DNA from: Zavarzinella formosa DSM 19928
GTDB lineage: Bacteria > Planctomycetota > Planctomycetia > Gemmatales > Gemmataceae
DNA: 64,000 bases
Assembly: GCF_000255705.1 (NCBI RefSeq)
Contig: NZ_JH636452.1
Span: 38,876 to 102,875 of the forward strand
Reading direction: 5' to 3'
In this document: positions 32,307 through 40,807 of the stretch, piece after piece
How the letters are laid out: every line of letters begins with the position of its first letter
How positions within the stretch are numbered: the stretch's first letter is position 1
Translations under genes and position numbers: made by a program
Notes under the pieces: generated by a model
Told to the model about the DNA's origin: nothing
The model's input: the letters and a program-made list of their open reading frames with translations, nothing else
Databases searched by the model: none

Positions 32307-33914
32307 ATGCCTTCAAACCGTCATCTGGTCTCGTTTGATCCCCGCTCCGCTTACCACCAATTCACGGACATCCTCGTCATCGGAGCCGGGATCGCGGGCA
32401 TCCGGGCGGCGTTGGAGGTTCCGGCCGATCAAAGCGTGCTGGTCATCACCAAAGACCGGCTGACGGAGAGCAATTCCTCGTATGCCCAAGGGGGCATCGC
32501 CGGGGTTCTTTCCCCGGAGGACCGCTTTGAGAATCACATCGACGATACCCTCGTCGCCGGGGCGGGGTTGTGCGATCAGGCCATTGTTGAAATGGTCGTC
32601 CGCGAGGGGCCGCATCAGATCAACGATCTGGTGAGATTTGGGGTTAATTTCGACCTCAAAGACGGCGAATTGGCCCTCACCCGCGAGGGGGGGCACAGTC
32701 ATCGGCGAATTGTCCATGCCTTGGGAGACGCGACCGGCTTCGAGGTGATGCGGGCGTTGATCGCCAAGGCCAAGGCCACCCCGAACGTGCAACTGCGGGA
32801 TGATACTTTCACCCTTGATCTGCTTACTCACGAAGGGCGATGCGTCGGGGCGGTGGTTCACCGGACCAACGTCGGCACGATACTCATCTGGGCCAAACAG
32901 GTGATCTTGGCCTCCGGCGGGTGCGGGATCGTCTACCGCGAGACGACGAATCCCCCGGTCGCCACCGGGGACGGCATGGCGGCCGCGTGGCGGGCCGGGG
33001 CCGAGATGCGGGACATGGAGTTCATGCAGTTTCACCCCACGGTGCTATACGTCGCCGGGTCGGCCCGCTCGCTCATCAGCGAGGCCGTGCGGGGGGAGGG
33101 GGCTTATTTGCGGGATGTGAACGGGGAACGCTTCATGCCGGGAGAAGACCCCAGGGCCGAACTCGCCCCGCGGGATGTGGTGTCGCGGGCCATTTTCCGG
33201 TGCATGGAGCGGACGCAACACCCGAACGTCTACCTCGATCTGTCGCATCTCGACCGGGCGATGGTGATGGAACGCTTTCCCGGCATGAACAAGGTGTGCC
33301 GAAGTTTCGGGCTGGACATCACGACGGATCAGATTCCCGTGCGGCCCGGCGCCCACTACATGGTCGGCGGCATCAAGGTGGACTCCGAGGGCATGACCGG
33401 CATTCCCGGCCTGTGGGGCGCCGGGGAGGTCACTTCCAGCGGCTTGCACGGGGCGAACCGTCTAGCCTCCAATTCACTGATCGAGGGGTTGGTCTACGGC
33501 ACCTCATGCGCGAGAGGAGCCAGCGCTGCCGCCCGGAAGATGCCGGGGGAAATGCGGGCCTTGCCGCTCGTCTCCAAACAGGAACCGGCCGAGGCCGACG
33601 AGCATTTGGATGTGGCCGACCTCACGAACTCGCTCCGCAGCCTGATGGTGCGCAACATGGGCATCGTCCGGGACAAAAAGCGGATGCGGGAGGCCAAGCG
33701 GGATGTGGCGTTCTGGTGCCGATACGTCTTGCCGAGGGAATTCGACGACCGCAAGGGCTGGGAATTGCAAAACCTGCTGACGGTCGCCCGGTTAATGATT
33801 GATGCCGCGATGACCCGTGAAGAGTCCCGCGGCACCCATTATCGAAGCGACTTTCCCAACCGGGACGACGAACACTGGACCAGGCACGTCGTTAGTCCCG
33901 GCCGGGCAGATTGA
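32307..33914 (+). CDS. nadB: L-aspartate oxidase
   Basis: A FAD flavoprotein of 535 residues that oxidises L-aspartate to iminoaspartate, the first step of bacterial NAD synthesis. The FAD-binding motif GAGIAG is at 26-31. Family signatures follow: SSYAQGGIAGVLSPED, HSHRRIVHALGDATG, EFMQFHPTVLY, RGEGAYLRDVNGERFMPG, and HYMVGGIKVDSEGMTGIPGL split by turns, ending GLHGANRLASNSLIEGLVYG. nadA and nadC are not in the window. The ATG at 32307 is used; the frame is open upstream, but that sequence is not conserved in type. It converges with the RTX-like gene; the stops are only a few bases apart. Confidence 0.95.
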   Translation: MPSNRHLVSFDPRSAYHQFTDILVIGAGIAGIRAALEVPADQSVLVITKDRLTESNSSYAQGGIAGVLSPEDRFENHIDDTLVAGAGLCDQAIVEMVVREGPHQINDLVRFGVNFDLKDGELALTREGGHSHRRIVHALGDATGFEVMRALIAKAKATPNVQLRDDTFTLDLLTHEGRCVGAVVHRTNVGTILIWAKQVILASGGCGIVYRETTNPPVATGDGMAAAWRAGAEMRDMEFMQFHPTVLYVAGSARSLISEAVRGEGAYLRDVNGERFMPGEDPRAELAPRDVVSRAIFRCMERTQHPNVYLDLSHLDRAMVMERFPGMNKVCRSFGLDITTDQIPVRPGAHYMVGGIKVDSEGMTGIPGLWGAGEVTSSGLHGANRLASNSLIEGLVYGTSCARGASAAARKMPGEMRALPLVSKQEPAEADEHLDVADLTNSLRSLMVRNMGIVRDKKRMREAKRDVAFWCRYVLPREFDDRKGWELQNLLTVARLMIDAAMTREESRGTHYRSDFPNRDDEHWTRHVVSPGRAD

Positions 33915-33921
33915 CGATCGG

Positions 33922-35772
33922 TTAAGGAATAATCACAGGGTCAACTGGTTCCGTGACGCCATTGATGACATCGGTGCCAAGTCCGCCAACTAACTTGGTC
34001 CCGCTGCCCGTGCCGGTGAGGTTATCGTTCCCGGCGTCGCCCGTGATGCTGTCGGCCCCGGTGCCAGCGACGATGGTGTCGTTGCCATAGCTGCCCGCGA
34101 GGGTGCTATTGCCGTTGCCGGAAGTGATGCTGTCGTCGCCATAGCCGCCATTGATGGAGTTCAGCCCGTCCCCCGCAACAATAATGTCGTTGCCGTTGTT
34201 GCCCATGATCGTGTTGTTGCCGCTGCCAGCCTGGATGTTGTCGATGACATTGGAACCGAAGATGTAGTCGTTACCCGTTCCGGCGATGATGGTTTCCACC
34301 CCCGCCACACCGACTCCGGTTCCGGAGTAAATCTTGTTGTTGCCATTTCCGGCGTCGATGAAATCGTTGCCGCCGTAGCCGTAAATCAGGTCATCCCCTT
34401 CGCCAGCCGTGATCGAATCGGCGACATTGGAACCGTAGATCGAGTCGTTGCCGGTTCCGGCGATGATGGTTTCGGTGCCGGTGCTGTTGTTGGTCGCGGT
34501 GATTCCGACCCCGGTGCCGGCATAAATCCTGTTGTTGCCATCGCCGGCGTTGATGAAATCGTTGCCGCCGAGGCCGTAAATCACATCGTTGCCCAATCCG
34601 GAGGTGATCGAATCGGCCACGTTGGACCCGTAGATCGTGTCTGCCCCCGTTCCGGTCACAATGGTTTCGATCCCCGTGCCGGAGTTAATCAGCCCGGTGC
34701 CGGCGTTGATGTAATTGTTGCCGTCCCCGGCGTCAATGTTGTCGTTGCCGCCGTAGCCGTAAATGGTGTCGCTGCCATTCCCGGCGGTGATGATGTCGGC
34801 GACGTTGGACCCGGCGATATAGTTGTTGCCGATCCCGCCGATGAGCGTCTCGACATTGGTGCCGGTCTGGGCATAAAGCCTGTCGTTGCCATCCCCGCCA
34901 TCAAGGGTGTCGTTTCCGGCTCCGCCGTAAATCGTGTCGTTGCCAATCCCCCCCACGAGGGATTCATCCAGCTCTCCGCCGTAAATCAGGTCGTTGCCGC
35001 TTTCGCCATCAATGCTGTTGGCGCCGGCTTGTCCGTAGATTCGGTCATTCCCGTCGCCGGCTTTGATGGTGTCGTTTTCTGTCCCGCCATAGATCAGGTC
35101 GTTTCCGGCTCCCGTGGTGATTGAGTCGGCGCCGGCGTTTCCGTTCACATAGTTGTTGCCGCCCGTGTCGGTGATCACGTCGGCCCCGTCGCCGCCATAC
35201 ATGTAATCCGCATAAGGTCCGCTGTCAAACATGGCGCTGCCAATGGTGTCAGCGCCACGGCTGCCATACAGCGTGTCAATGCCATCGTCGCCGAAAATGC
35301 TGTCGTCTCCGTCGTTTCCATCGATGAAGTCGGTGCCGGCGCCGCCGTGAATCGTGTCCTTGCCAATCCCGCCGACGATGTTGTCAGGGCCGTCGCCGCC
35401 GTCGATATTTGTCGGAATATTGATGGGGCTGTAGAGGGCGTTCGACGGGCTGTTCAGATTGATGTAATCAGCCCCGCCTGCGCCTCCGATGTCAATCTCA
35501 GTGATGCTTGAGGCGGTGACACTCGAAAAGGCGACGCCGTTCACAAAGATTGGCGTGTTGGCGACCGCAAGGAACCCCGAGGCGCTCTGACGGATGACGA
35601 TGGAATCGTTGAATTGTGTTCCGGTGATTGTCAAAACGCCTGTGCCTGGATCCAAGATCGCCCCGGCCGGGACACAACGATCTTCGAGCGTGTGGACGGT
35701 CAATGTCGTCGGCGCTTGCGTGTGCCGGGTTTTGAGGCCATAGCGCAAACCGGGGAGAGATTGATAGGACAT
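33922..35772 (-). CDS. Secreted RTX-like repeat protein with LEDRCVP N-terminus
   Basis: A protein of 616 residues. The N-terminus has TLEDRCVPAG, a motif common at the start of secreted Gemmataceae proteins. From about 110 on it is built of nonapeptide-like repeats (GGDGPDNI, GGAGTDFI, GNDGDDSI, GGAGNDTL) that should bind calcium in a parallel beta-roll. In the middle the unit grows to a longer one containing GSNVADSIT, GNDVIYGLGGND and GDGNN in series. No protease, lipase or adhesin domain is present, so it is mostly roll. The ATG at 35772 with GAGG 9 bases before it is used. The region from 35773 to 36013 holds no gene. Confidence 0.85.
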   Translation of the reverse strand: MSYQSLPGLRYGLKTRHTQAPTTLTVHTLEDRCVPAGAILDPGTGVLTITGTQFNDSIVIRQSASGFLAVANTPIFVNGVAFSSVTASSITEIDIGGAGGADYINLNSPSNALYSPINIPTNIDGGDGPDNIVGGIGKDTIHGGAGTDFIDGNDGDDSIFGDDGIDTLYGSRGADTIGSAMFDSGPYADYMYGGDGADVITDTGGNNYVNGNAGADSITTGAGNDLIYGGTENDTIKAGDGNDRIYGQAGANSIDGESGNDLIYGGELDESLVGGIGNDTIYGGAGNDTLDGGDGNDRLYAQTGTNVETLIGGIGNNYIAGSNVADIITAGNGSDTIYGYGGNDNIDAGDGNNYINAGTGLINSGTGIETIVTGTGADTIYGSNVADSITSGLGNDVIYGLGGNDFINAGDGNNRIYAGTGVGITATNNSTGTETIIAGTGNDSIYGSNVADSITAGEGDDLIYGYGGNDFIDAGNGNNKIYSGTGVGVAGVETIIAGTGNDYIFGSNVIDNIQAGSGNNTIMGNNGNDIIVAGDGLNSINGGYGDDSITSGNGNSTLAGSYGNDTIVAGTGADSITGDAGNDNLTGTGSGTKLVGGLGTDVINGVTEPVDPVIIP

Positions 35773-36013
35773 GACACGCACCTCATGGTCGGACAGTGAA
35801 GACAAAACAAAAGCCACAGGCAGATATTCACGCCATTATTGCAAAGCGGACGCCAAAATTTAAAGAACTTGCAAAATCTAACACCGACTTGGGGGAAAAG
35901 ACCCGCCGTTGGTATTTAGACGGGCGATTTTCCGAAAAGTGACGATAATTCTGATGGATCTCAATTATGAGAAATTGATGAGAGACACTTGGGCGAAAAT
36001 AAGGCCTGCCAAA

Positions 36014-37018
36014 TCAATCTTTCAGCAAATCGGCCGGTTTGACATTCTTGACGTAACCGTTGTTCCGGAACGGTTGCGGGTCAAATTTGCCAACAATGTC
36101 CACTTTGGCGTCGGCCGTGATCTTGTCTTCCAACCCCAGACACCAATAGGTGGCATTGACGAGCATCCGGCGAACGCCCTCGCTCAAAAGATCCTGCGAA
36201 GCACCCATCGTTGTCGTGAACACTCGTCCACTCTTTTCCCCGGCCTTGTAGGTCTTCACCCAGGCCACCGGCATCATCGGGTCGTTCTTTGGCCCGGCCA
36301 GCGGGGGGGAATCTTTCTTCATACCAGTGAGAATCTGTCCCATCACCAGCGGCTGACTGTCGCCCGGCAATGGCAGGCGGACACCGTACACGTCGGTCGG
36401 CCCGAAGATGTCGCCGTCCTTGATGCCCTTGAGGATCGGGTGCTTTTCCTGATCCTTGGCGATCAGCCCCAGCGTGGCCTGTGATCCGTGGTTGCCGTGG
36501 TGCGTCCTCCACGTTTCGCCCAGCACGACGCGGCCGAAACCGTCCTCCCAGCCTTTTTCCTTGCTTGTCCACGTGTACTTCGCAAAGGCTGATTTGCCGC
36601 CGATGTTGAAGGCGTGGGTGGCCGTCCGCAGGCCGATGACCGGCTTGCCGGTTTCCAAATAGTCAACGACATGCTTCATCTGGTCGTCTGGCAGATTGCG
36701 GAACCGGGTGAAGATCACCATCAAGTCGGCCGTCTTGAGGGCCTCCAGGCCGGGGATGTTGTTGTTCGTGTTCGGGCTGATGGTCCCGTCCTTCGGGTCG
36801 ATGGCGAACAGGACGGTGCATTTGAAGCCGTGATGCTTCGAGAGGATTTTGGCCAGTTGCGGGCAGGCTTCCTCGGAGCGGTATTCCTCGTCCCCGCTGA
36901 TCAAAACAACATGCTTGCTGGCCGGCTTGCCGACTGGCTCAAGGACGATCCACGGATCTTCGGCCCGGAGCGACAACGCCCCGGCGACGAGCAACAAACA
37001 GGAGAGAAATGCTTTCAT
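36014..37018 (-). CDS. Secreted ThuA-like protein
   Basis: A protein of 334 residues with a signal peptide (AFLSCLLLVAGALSLRAED). The class-I glutamine-amidotransferase-like fold of ThuA is shown by HVVLISGDEEYRSEEACPQL, LKTADLMVIFTRFRNLP, KPVIGLRTATHAF and the downstream VVLGETWRTHHGNHG and VAWVKTYKAGEKSGRVF. ThuA-like domains in planctomycetes are secreted and linked to sugar metabolism by context only; the catalytic Cys of true amidotransferases is replaced here (GLRTATHAF). The gene upstream on the same strand is the helical protein at 37113. Confidence 0.85.
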   Translation of the reverse strand: MKAFLSCLLLVAGALSLRAEDPWIVLEPVGKPASKHVVLISGDEEYRSEEACPQLAKILSKHHGFKCTVLFAIDPKDGTISPNTNNNIPGLEALKTADLMVIFTRFRNLPDDQMKHVVDYLETGKPVIGLRTATHAFNIGGKSAFAKYTWTSKEKGWEDGFGRVVLGETWRTHHGNHGSQATLGLIAKDQEKHPILKGIKDGDIFGPTDVYGVRLPLPGDSQPLVMGQILTGMKKDSPPLAGPKNDPMMPVAWVKTYKAGEKSGRVFTTTMGASQDLLSEGVRRMLVNATYWCLGLEDKITADAKVDIVGKFDPQPFRNNGYVKNVKPADLLKD

Positions 37019-37112
37019 GGGGATGCACCGTAGGCAGGAGGTTTGGCGGGCGAACCGGGTGCGTTCAAATTACAAGATCAGGCCGCCGGGAGCGACAAAA
37101 TTCGGCGGCTGG

Positions 37113-37622
37113 TCAGGGGGCCTTGGGGGCGGCGTCTTTTGTCTCCAACAATTCGATTTCCAAGCCGAGCAAAAGCCGTTTCATCGTCAGCAATTGTCGG
37201 GGAAGGGCGGTCTCCGACTCTTTGAGCAGCCCGGCGTCAGCCGTCAGATGCTTGACCAGTTCGACATGCAACTCCAGCATCCGGTGTTTCTCGGCCGCAT
37301 CCGCGCCGGTGGTCGCCAGGTCGGATCGCAATTGGGCGAAGTCGTCGGCCAGCACCATCAACGGGGCGCCCCCGGTCTCGACGAGCGCCACGCCGCCCGC
37401 CAGGATTTTCAGGCTCAGGTTATATCGTTCTTTGGCCAGCTTGCGGACCGGGGCATCCCCGTCGACGGCCGCCATCGGCTTCAACCCCCCCATTTTTTTG
37501 AGCAGTTGGCCGTTCTGTTCCGGGGCTGGCGCGGAGGTTTTCGGCGTTTGCGACAAGGCAACGTCTGGAAAAATCAAAATGCCAATGGCGATCAGCCAAT
37601 GCCATTTGGTGTTCGCAATCAT
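37113..37622 (-). CDS. Secreted small helical hypothetical protein
   Basis: A protein of 169 residues with a signal peptide (WHWLIAIGILIFPDVALSQ). The mature part is almost all alpha-helical by composition (LAKERYNLSLKILAGG, DFAQLRSDLATTGADAAEK, ESETALPRQLLTMKRLLLG). It lacks cysteine. No family was recognised. It may be co-transcribed with the ThuA-like gene 94 bases downstream. Confidence 0.55.
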   Translation of the reverse strand: MIANTKWHWLIAIGILIFPDVALSQTPKTSAPAPEQNGQLLKKMGGLKPMAAVDGDAPVRKLAKERYNLSLKILAGGVALVETGGAPLMVLADDFAQLRSDLATTGADAAEKHRMLELHVELVKHLTADAGLLKESETALPRQLLTMKRLLLGLEIELLETKDAAPKAP

Positions 37623-37787
37623 GGGAGTCTCCGGGAGAAAGGGACTTAATACGCATGTAAAATTGTAACCCGCCGGCTTTGGCGATGAAATCTATTCCCG
37701 GAGCGAATGCGCTCCGTTACACGAGTGGGAAGTGAAGTTGAACGGCGTTTCCGAAACTGGCGAATCAATCGAAAATGACAATTGGTG

Positions 37788-38507
37788 TCATCGAATCCGC
37801 AAGGAGCGGCAGGCTTCCTCGCAAGTCAGTTCAAGTTCCAAAGGAACCATCAAGTCCGGGGACAGCCAGACCGGGAGCGTCGGCAGCGCGCCGCCGACGG
37901 CCAGCTCATGTTCCCACGACTCAAGCCGCCAGCGCGGCCCCAAGCGTCGGCCGCGACAGGTGACGGCATAAATCCCGCTCCGCGAGACTTCGGTTCGCGG
38001 AGCGTGAAGCTCGTCCAGCAGTTCGCCATAGAGATTGGCGGTGCGGTTGGTTACCGGATCGACGATGGTCACGCAGACATCTTTCTTCAGCAGCGATTCG
38101 CATTTGTTGACAAAAGTTTGCCGGTTCTCGGGCCGGTCTTTGTTCGACGGGCTGACGAGTTCGATGGCGGCCACCAGCCGAAACTCGTCCTGTGTGTAGA
38201 TGTTCACCTCATATTCGGATGGCTCCGGAAATTCGGTGTCCAGCAGGATGGTCGGCGCGCTCGGTGTCCAAGGGACCACGGCGACACTTTTGTCGCCGTC
38301 AACCAAGATTGGGCGGTCGCTCCGCGCTTCTTCAAACTTGCCGCTTCTATGTCCCGCCATCGTTCCGAAATGCAGACGAGGTTGGGCAACGTATTCCTCC
38401 GGCAAGATCGAATTCAATCTCCTCACGATCATCGCCGGCCAGCCACCATGAAGTGCCTCCCAATTGAGAAGTGTGGAGGTTGCGTGGAAATGATCGCGGA
38501 GCGGCAT
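37788..38507 (-). CDS. DUF4058 protein
   Basis: A protein of 239 residues. The family start MPLRDHFHATS is followed by WPAMIVRRLNSILPEEYVAQP, LVAAIELVSPSNKDRPENR and YGELLDEL. DUF4058 proteins occur in multiple copies in planctomycetes and cyanobacteria; the ELVSPSNK segment resembles the metal-binding E-x-K strand of PD-(D/E)XK folds, which is inference. The ATG at 38507 with AGGGGA before it agrees with the family start; the frame is open to 38588. It is divergent from the ArsR-type gene. Confidence 0.85.
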   Translation of the reverse strand: MPLRDHFHATSTLLNWEALHGGWPAMIVRRLNSILPEEYVAQPRLHFGTMAGHRSGKFEEARSDRPILVDGDKSVAVVPWTPSAPTILLDTEFPEPSEYEVNIYTQDEFRLVAAIELVSPSNKDRPENRQTFVNKCESLLKKDVCVTIVDPVTNRTANLYGELLDELHAPRTEVSRSGIYAVTCRGRRLGPRWRLESWEHELAVGGALPTLPVWLSPDLMVPLELELTCEEACRSLRIR

Positions 38508-38615
38508 GGGATTGTCCCCTTTTCCCCATTGTAGCGAGTGGCAAACCACGTCTCTTGACAGCCGTCTTGTCGGGTGTAATATAACCATATAGTTCCATAA
38601 CCAATAGGTTATTCA

Positions 38616-38984
38616 ATGAGGCGGTCTGATCGACTTGACGCGACGTTCGCGGCTTTGGCCGATCCGACCCGCCGGGCGATTCTCGCCCGGCTGGCCAACG
38701 GAGAGGCATCGGTCACCGATCTGGCGAAGCCGTTCAAAATGAGCCAGCCGGCGATCTCCAAACACCTGCGAGTGCTGGAGCGGGCGGGCCTGATTTCACG
38801 CGGGCGTGATGCCCAGCGACGGCCCCGCCGAATCGAGGGCAAGCCGCTTGCAGAGGCGACCGGATGGCTGGAGCAGTATCGCCGGATCTGGGAGGGTAAC
38901 TTCCAGCGGCTGGACGAATTGCTCGACGAATTGAAAATCCAACAACCCAACGACGACACCCCAACACCCACGGGAGACGATTGA
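38616..38984 (+). CDS. ArsR-family winged-helix regulator
   Basis: A protein of 122 residues. The DNA-binding domain is shown by DATFAALADPTRRAILARLA, SVTDLAKPFKMSQPAISKHL (recognition helix SQPAISKHL) and RVLERAGLISRGRD. It has no metal-binding cysteines, so it is of the type paired with SRPBCC proteins rather than a metal sensor. Its stop overlaps the next start by one base, indicating translational coupling. It probably represses its own operon. Confidence 0.93.
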   Translation: MRRSDRLDATFAALADPTRRAILARLANGEASVTDLAKPFKMSQPAISKHLRVLERAGLISRGRDAQRRPRRIEGKPLAEATGWLEQYRRIWEGNFQRLDELLDELKIQQPNDDTPTPTGDD

Positions 38985-39475
38985 TGAGGAACACACTGAA
39001 AGTCACCACGCCAACGGATCGTGAGATCGTGATGACTCGCACGTTTGACGCCCCGCGTCCGTTGCTCTTTGAGGCCCTGAGCAAGCCGGAATTCCTCAAG
39101 CGATGGCTGCTCGGCCCGCCCGGCTGGTCGATGGTGACTTGCGAGGAGGACATGAAAGTCGGCGGCCTGTTTCGCTATGCCTGGCGCAACGAAGACGGGC
39201 AGGAAATGGCCATGACCGGCGCCTACCGGGAGGTGGTCGCCCCCGAACGGGTCGTTCGCACCGAACACTTTGAATTCGGCTGCGCGCCCCAGGCGGGCGA
39301 GCAGGTGGTCACTCTTCACCTCGCCGAACAGGGCGACAAAACCAAGCTCACGATCACGATGCTCTTCCCGTCGAAGGAAGCCCGTGACGGGATGGTGGCC
39401 TCCGGCATGGAACACGGCGTGGCCGCGAGTTACGACCGGTTGGACGACCTCCTTGCTGTGGCGGTTCCGCAGTAA
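38984..39475 (+). CDS. SRPBCC / AHSA1-like protein
   Basis: A protein of 163 residues of the START/Bet v1-like superfamily. It shows VMTRTFDAPRPLLFEALSKP, LKRWLLGPPGWSM, GGLFRYAWRNEDGQEM and TEHFEF, in the usual order. These proteins bind hydrophobic ligands or act on client proteins. The ATG at 38984 overlaps the regulator's TGA and has GGAGA upstream. The ArsR-SRPBCC-VOC arrangement is common in bacteria. Confidence 0.9.
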   Translation: MRNTLKVTTPTDREIVMTRTFDAPRPLLFEALSKPEFLKRWLLGPPGWSMVTCEEDMKVGGLFRYAWRNEDGQEMAMTGAYREVVAPERVVRTEHFEFGCAPQAGEQVVTLHLAEQGDKTKLTITMLFPSKEARDGMVASGMEHGVAASYDRLDDLLAVAVPQ

Positions 39476-39561
39476 GGATTCGGCGAATTGTCCATGTTTT
39501 GATGTGCGTGATAACTGTGTTGATTGCGTCCGTGAATTGACTGGTTGCCAAGGAGAAACCC

Positions 39562-40029
39562 ATGCAAAAGATCACCCCGTTTTTGTGGTTCGATGGCAAG
39601 GCCGAGGAGGCCATGAACTTTTATCTCTCCGTTTTCAAGAACTCAAAAGCCGTCAGCGTGACCCGCCACGGAGACGCCGGCCCTGGTTCAAAGGGATCGG
39701 TGATGAGCGCCATCTTCGAGCTTGACGGCGTGGAGTTTTACGCGTTGAACGGCGGCCCGATGTTCACGTTCACACCGGCTATTTCGTTCTTCGTGAAATG
39801 CGAAACTCAACCGGAGATCGACGAGTATTGGGAAAAGCTCTCCGAGGGAGGCGCCAAAAACAGATGCGGCTGGTTGCAGGACAAATTCGGCGTGTCGTGG
39901 CAGATCGTTCCCACCGTGCTGGGCGAGCTTCTGCAAGGCAAGGACGCCGACAAATCCAAGCGGGTCATGCAAGCCATGTTGCAAATGGACAAGCTGGATA
40001 TCAGCGCCTTGAAGAAAGCCGCTGAGTGA
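39562..40029 (+). CDS. VOC superfamily protein, PhnB-like
   Basis: A protein of 155 residues with the PhnB/3-demethylubiquinone-methyltransferase-like VOC pattern: ITPFLWFDGKAEEAMNFYLSVF at the start, VMSAIFELDGVEFYALNGGP, ISFFVKCETQPEIDEYW and GWLQDKFGVSWQIVPTVL. It is probably a metal-independent or metal-binding small-molecule enzyme of unknown substrate. It is the third gene of the ArsR-led group (87-base gap). AAGGAGAAACCC precedes the start. Confidence 0.92.
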   Translation: MQKITPFLWFDGKAEEAMNFYLSVFKNSKAVSVTRHGDAGPGSKGSVMSAIFELDGVEFYALNGGPMFTFTPAISFFVKCETQPEIDEYWEKLSEGGAKNRCGWLQDKFGVSWQIVPTVLGELLQGKDADKSKRVMQAMLQMDKLDISALKKAAE

Positions 40030-40150
40030 TGACAGGTTATTGCCTTTGCGCTTTGACGCTGGGCGCCGACTGCTAGCATTTCGGCTGTCCGGCTGAGAAT
40101 CACAAGCTGTGGCTGTAGAACATAAAGTCCTTTAATATGAAACGGAAAAT

Positions 40151-40807
40151 TCAAGATTTTAGAATTGCATTTACAAGCAAATAAACCTCGCTGCACGGAT
40201 TTTGGTCTTCTGGTTTGTCGCCTCGATCAATGCCTGGTTTTCGAAGTTTTTCGGCGCGAGTGCATGCTTCAGTAGCACGGGTTACGACCTCACAAAAATC
40301 GCAACTGCCCTTTTGATAATCGGTCAAGTGATCTTTTAATACATGAACCATGCCGTCACAATCCATGGTTGCTGTGTCATTTTCCTCAAAATGGAGCAGT
40401 ACCCAATACTCAAAGCATTTGGTAGATATGGCGAGTTTGATGTCGTTCGCTTTAGCTTTATTGCGAGCATTATTGATCTTGCTGCCGTAATCACCATCAA
40501 TCACACACCAAATTTGATCAAATGGCTCATCCTCGGTTTTATTATTCATCTCCTTAATTTCAATTGCTCGCTCTACTACTTGAATAGGTTGCGTTTTTCC
40601 ACCACTTCCGGCGATACGGATAGAAGATGCAGTAAGGTTGTAATGTTTTTTGAGCGCGTTAAAATAATTAGGCGCGGACTTGTCATCTTCGCAAACGATT
40701 AAAAATCGTTTTTCTAGATCTCGCACGCCACGGAGTCGTTGAAGTTGTTCATTTAGTGCCACGACTTTTTTGGATAGAGGCTTCTTGAATTTTCTGCCTT
40801 TGCTCAT
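40151..40807 (-). CDS. RloB-like protein (second gene of an AbiL-like defence pair)
   Basis: A protein of 218 residues of the RloB family. FLIVCEDDKSAPNYFNAL (E40) and IWCVIDGDYG (D104, D106) follow the order of the acidic residues of TOPRIM-type nucleases. STKCFEYWVLLHF is also typical of RloB. Its start overlaps the ATPase stop by four bases (ATGA), so the two are coupled. The AAA-ATPase plus RloB combination matches the abortive-infection system AbiL and the RloAB pair found in restriction loci. The gene is AT-richer than its surroundings, which suggests transfer. Confidence 0.85.
   Translation of the reverse strand: MSKGRKFKKPLSKKVVALNEQLQRLRGVRDLEKRFLIVCEDDKSAPNYFNALKKHYNLTASSIRIAGSGGKTQPIQVVERAIEIKEMNNKTEDEPFDQIWCVIDGDYGSKINNARNKAKANDIKLAISTKCFEYWVLLHFEENDTATMDCDGMVHVLKDHLTDYQKGSCDFCEVVTRATEACTRAEKLRKPGIDRGDKPEDQNPCSEVYLLVNAILKS

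Noticed and set aside
34000..35400. Possible tandem-repeat array or CRISPR-like pattern
   Set aside because: The periodicity is that of codons for GGxGxDx repeats in the RTX-like protein; there are no identical repeats with unique spacers.
40343..40702. Plus-strand frame of 119 codons with hydrophobic content
   Set aside because: Antisense to the RloB gene; long only because the region is AT-rich.
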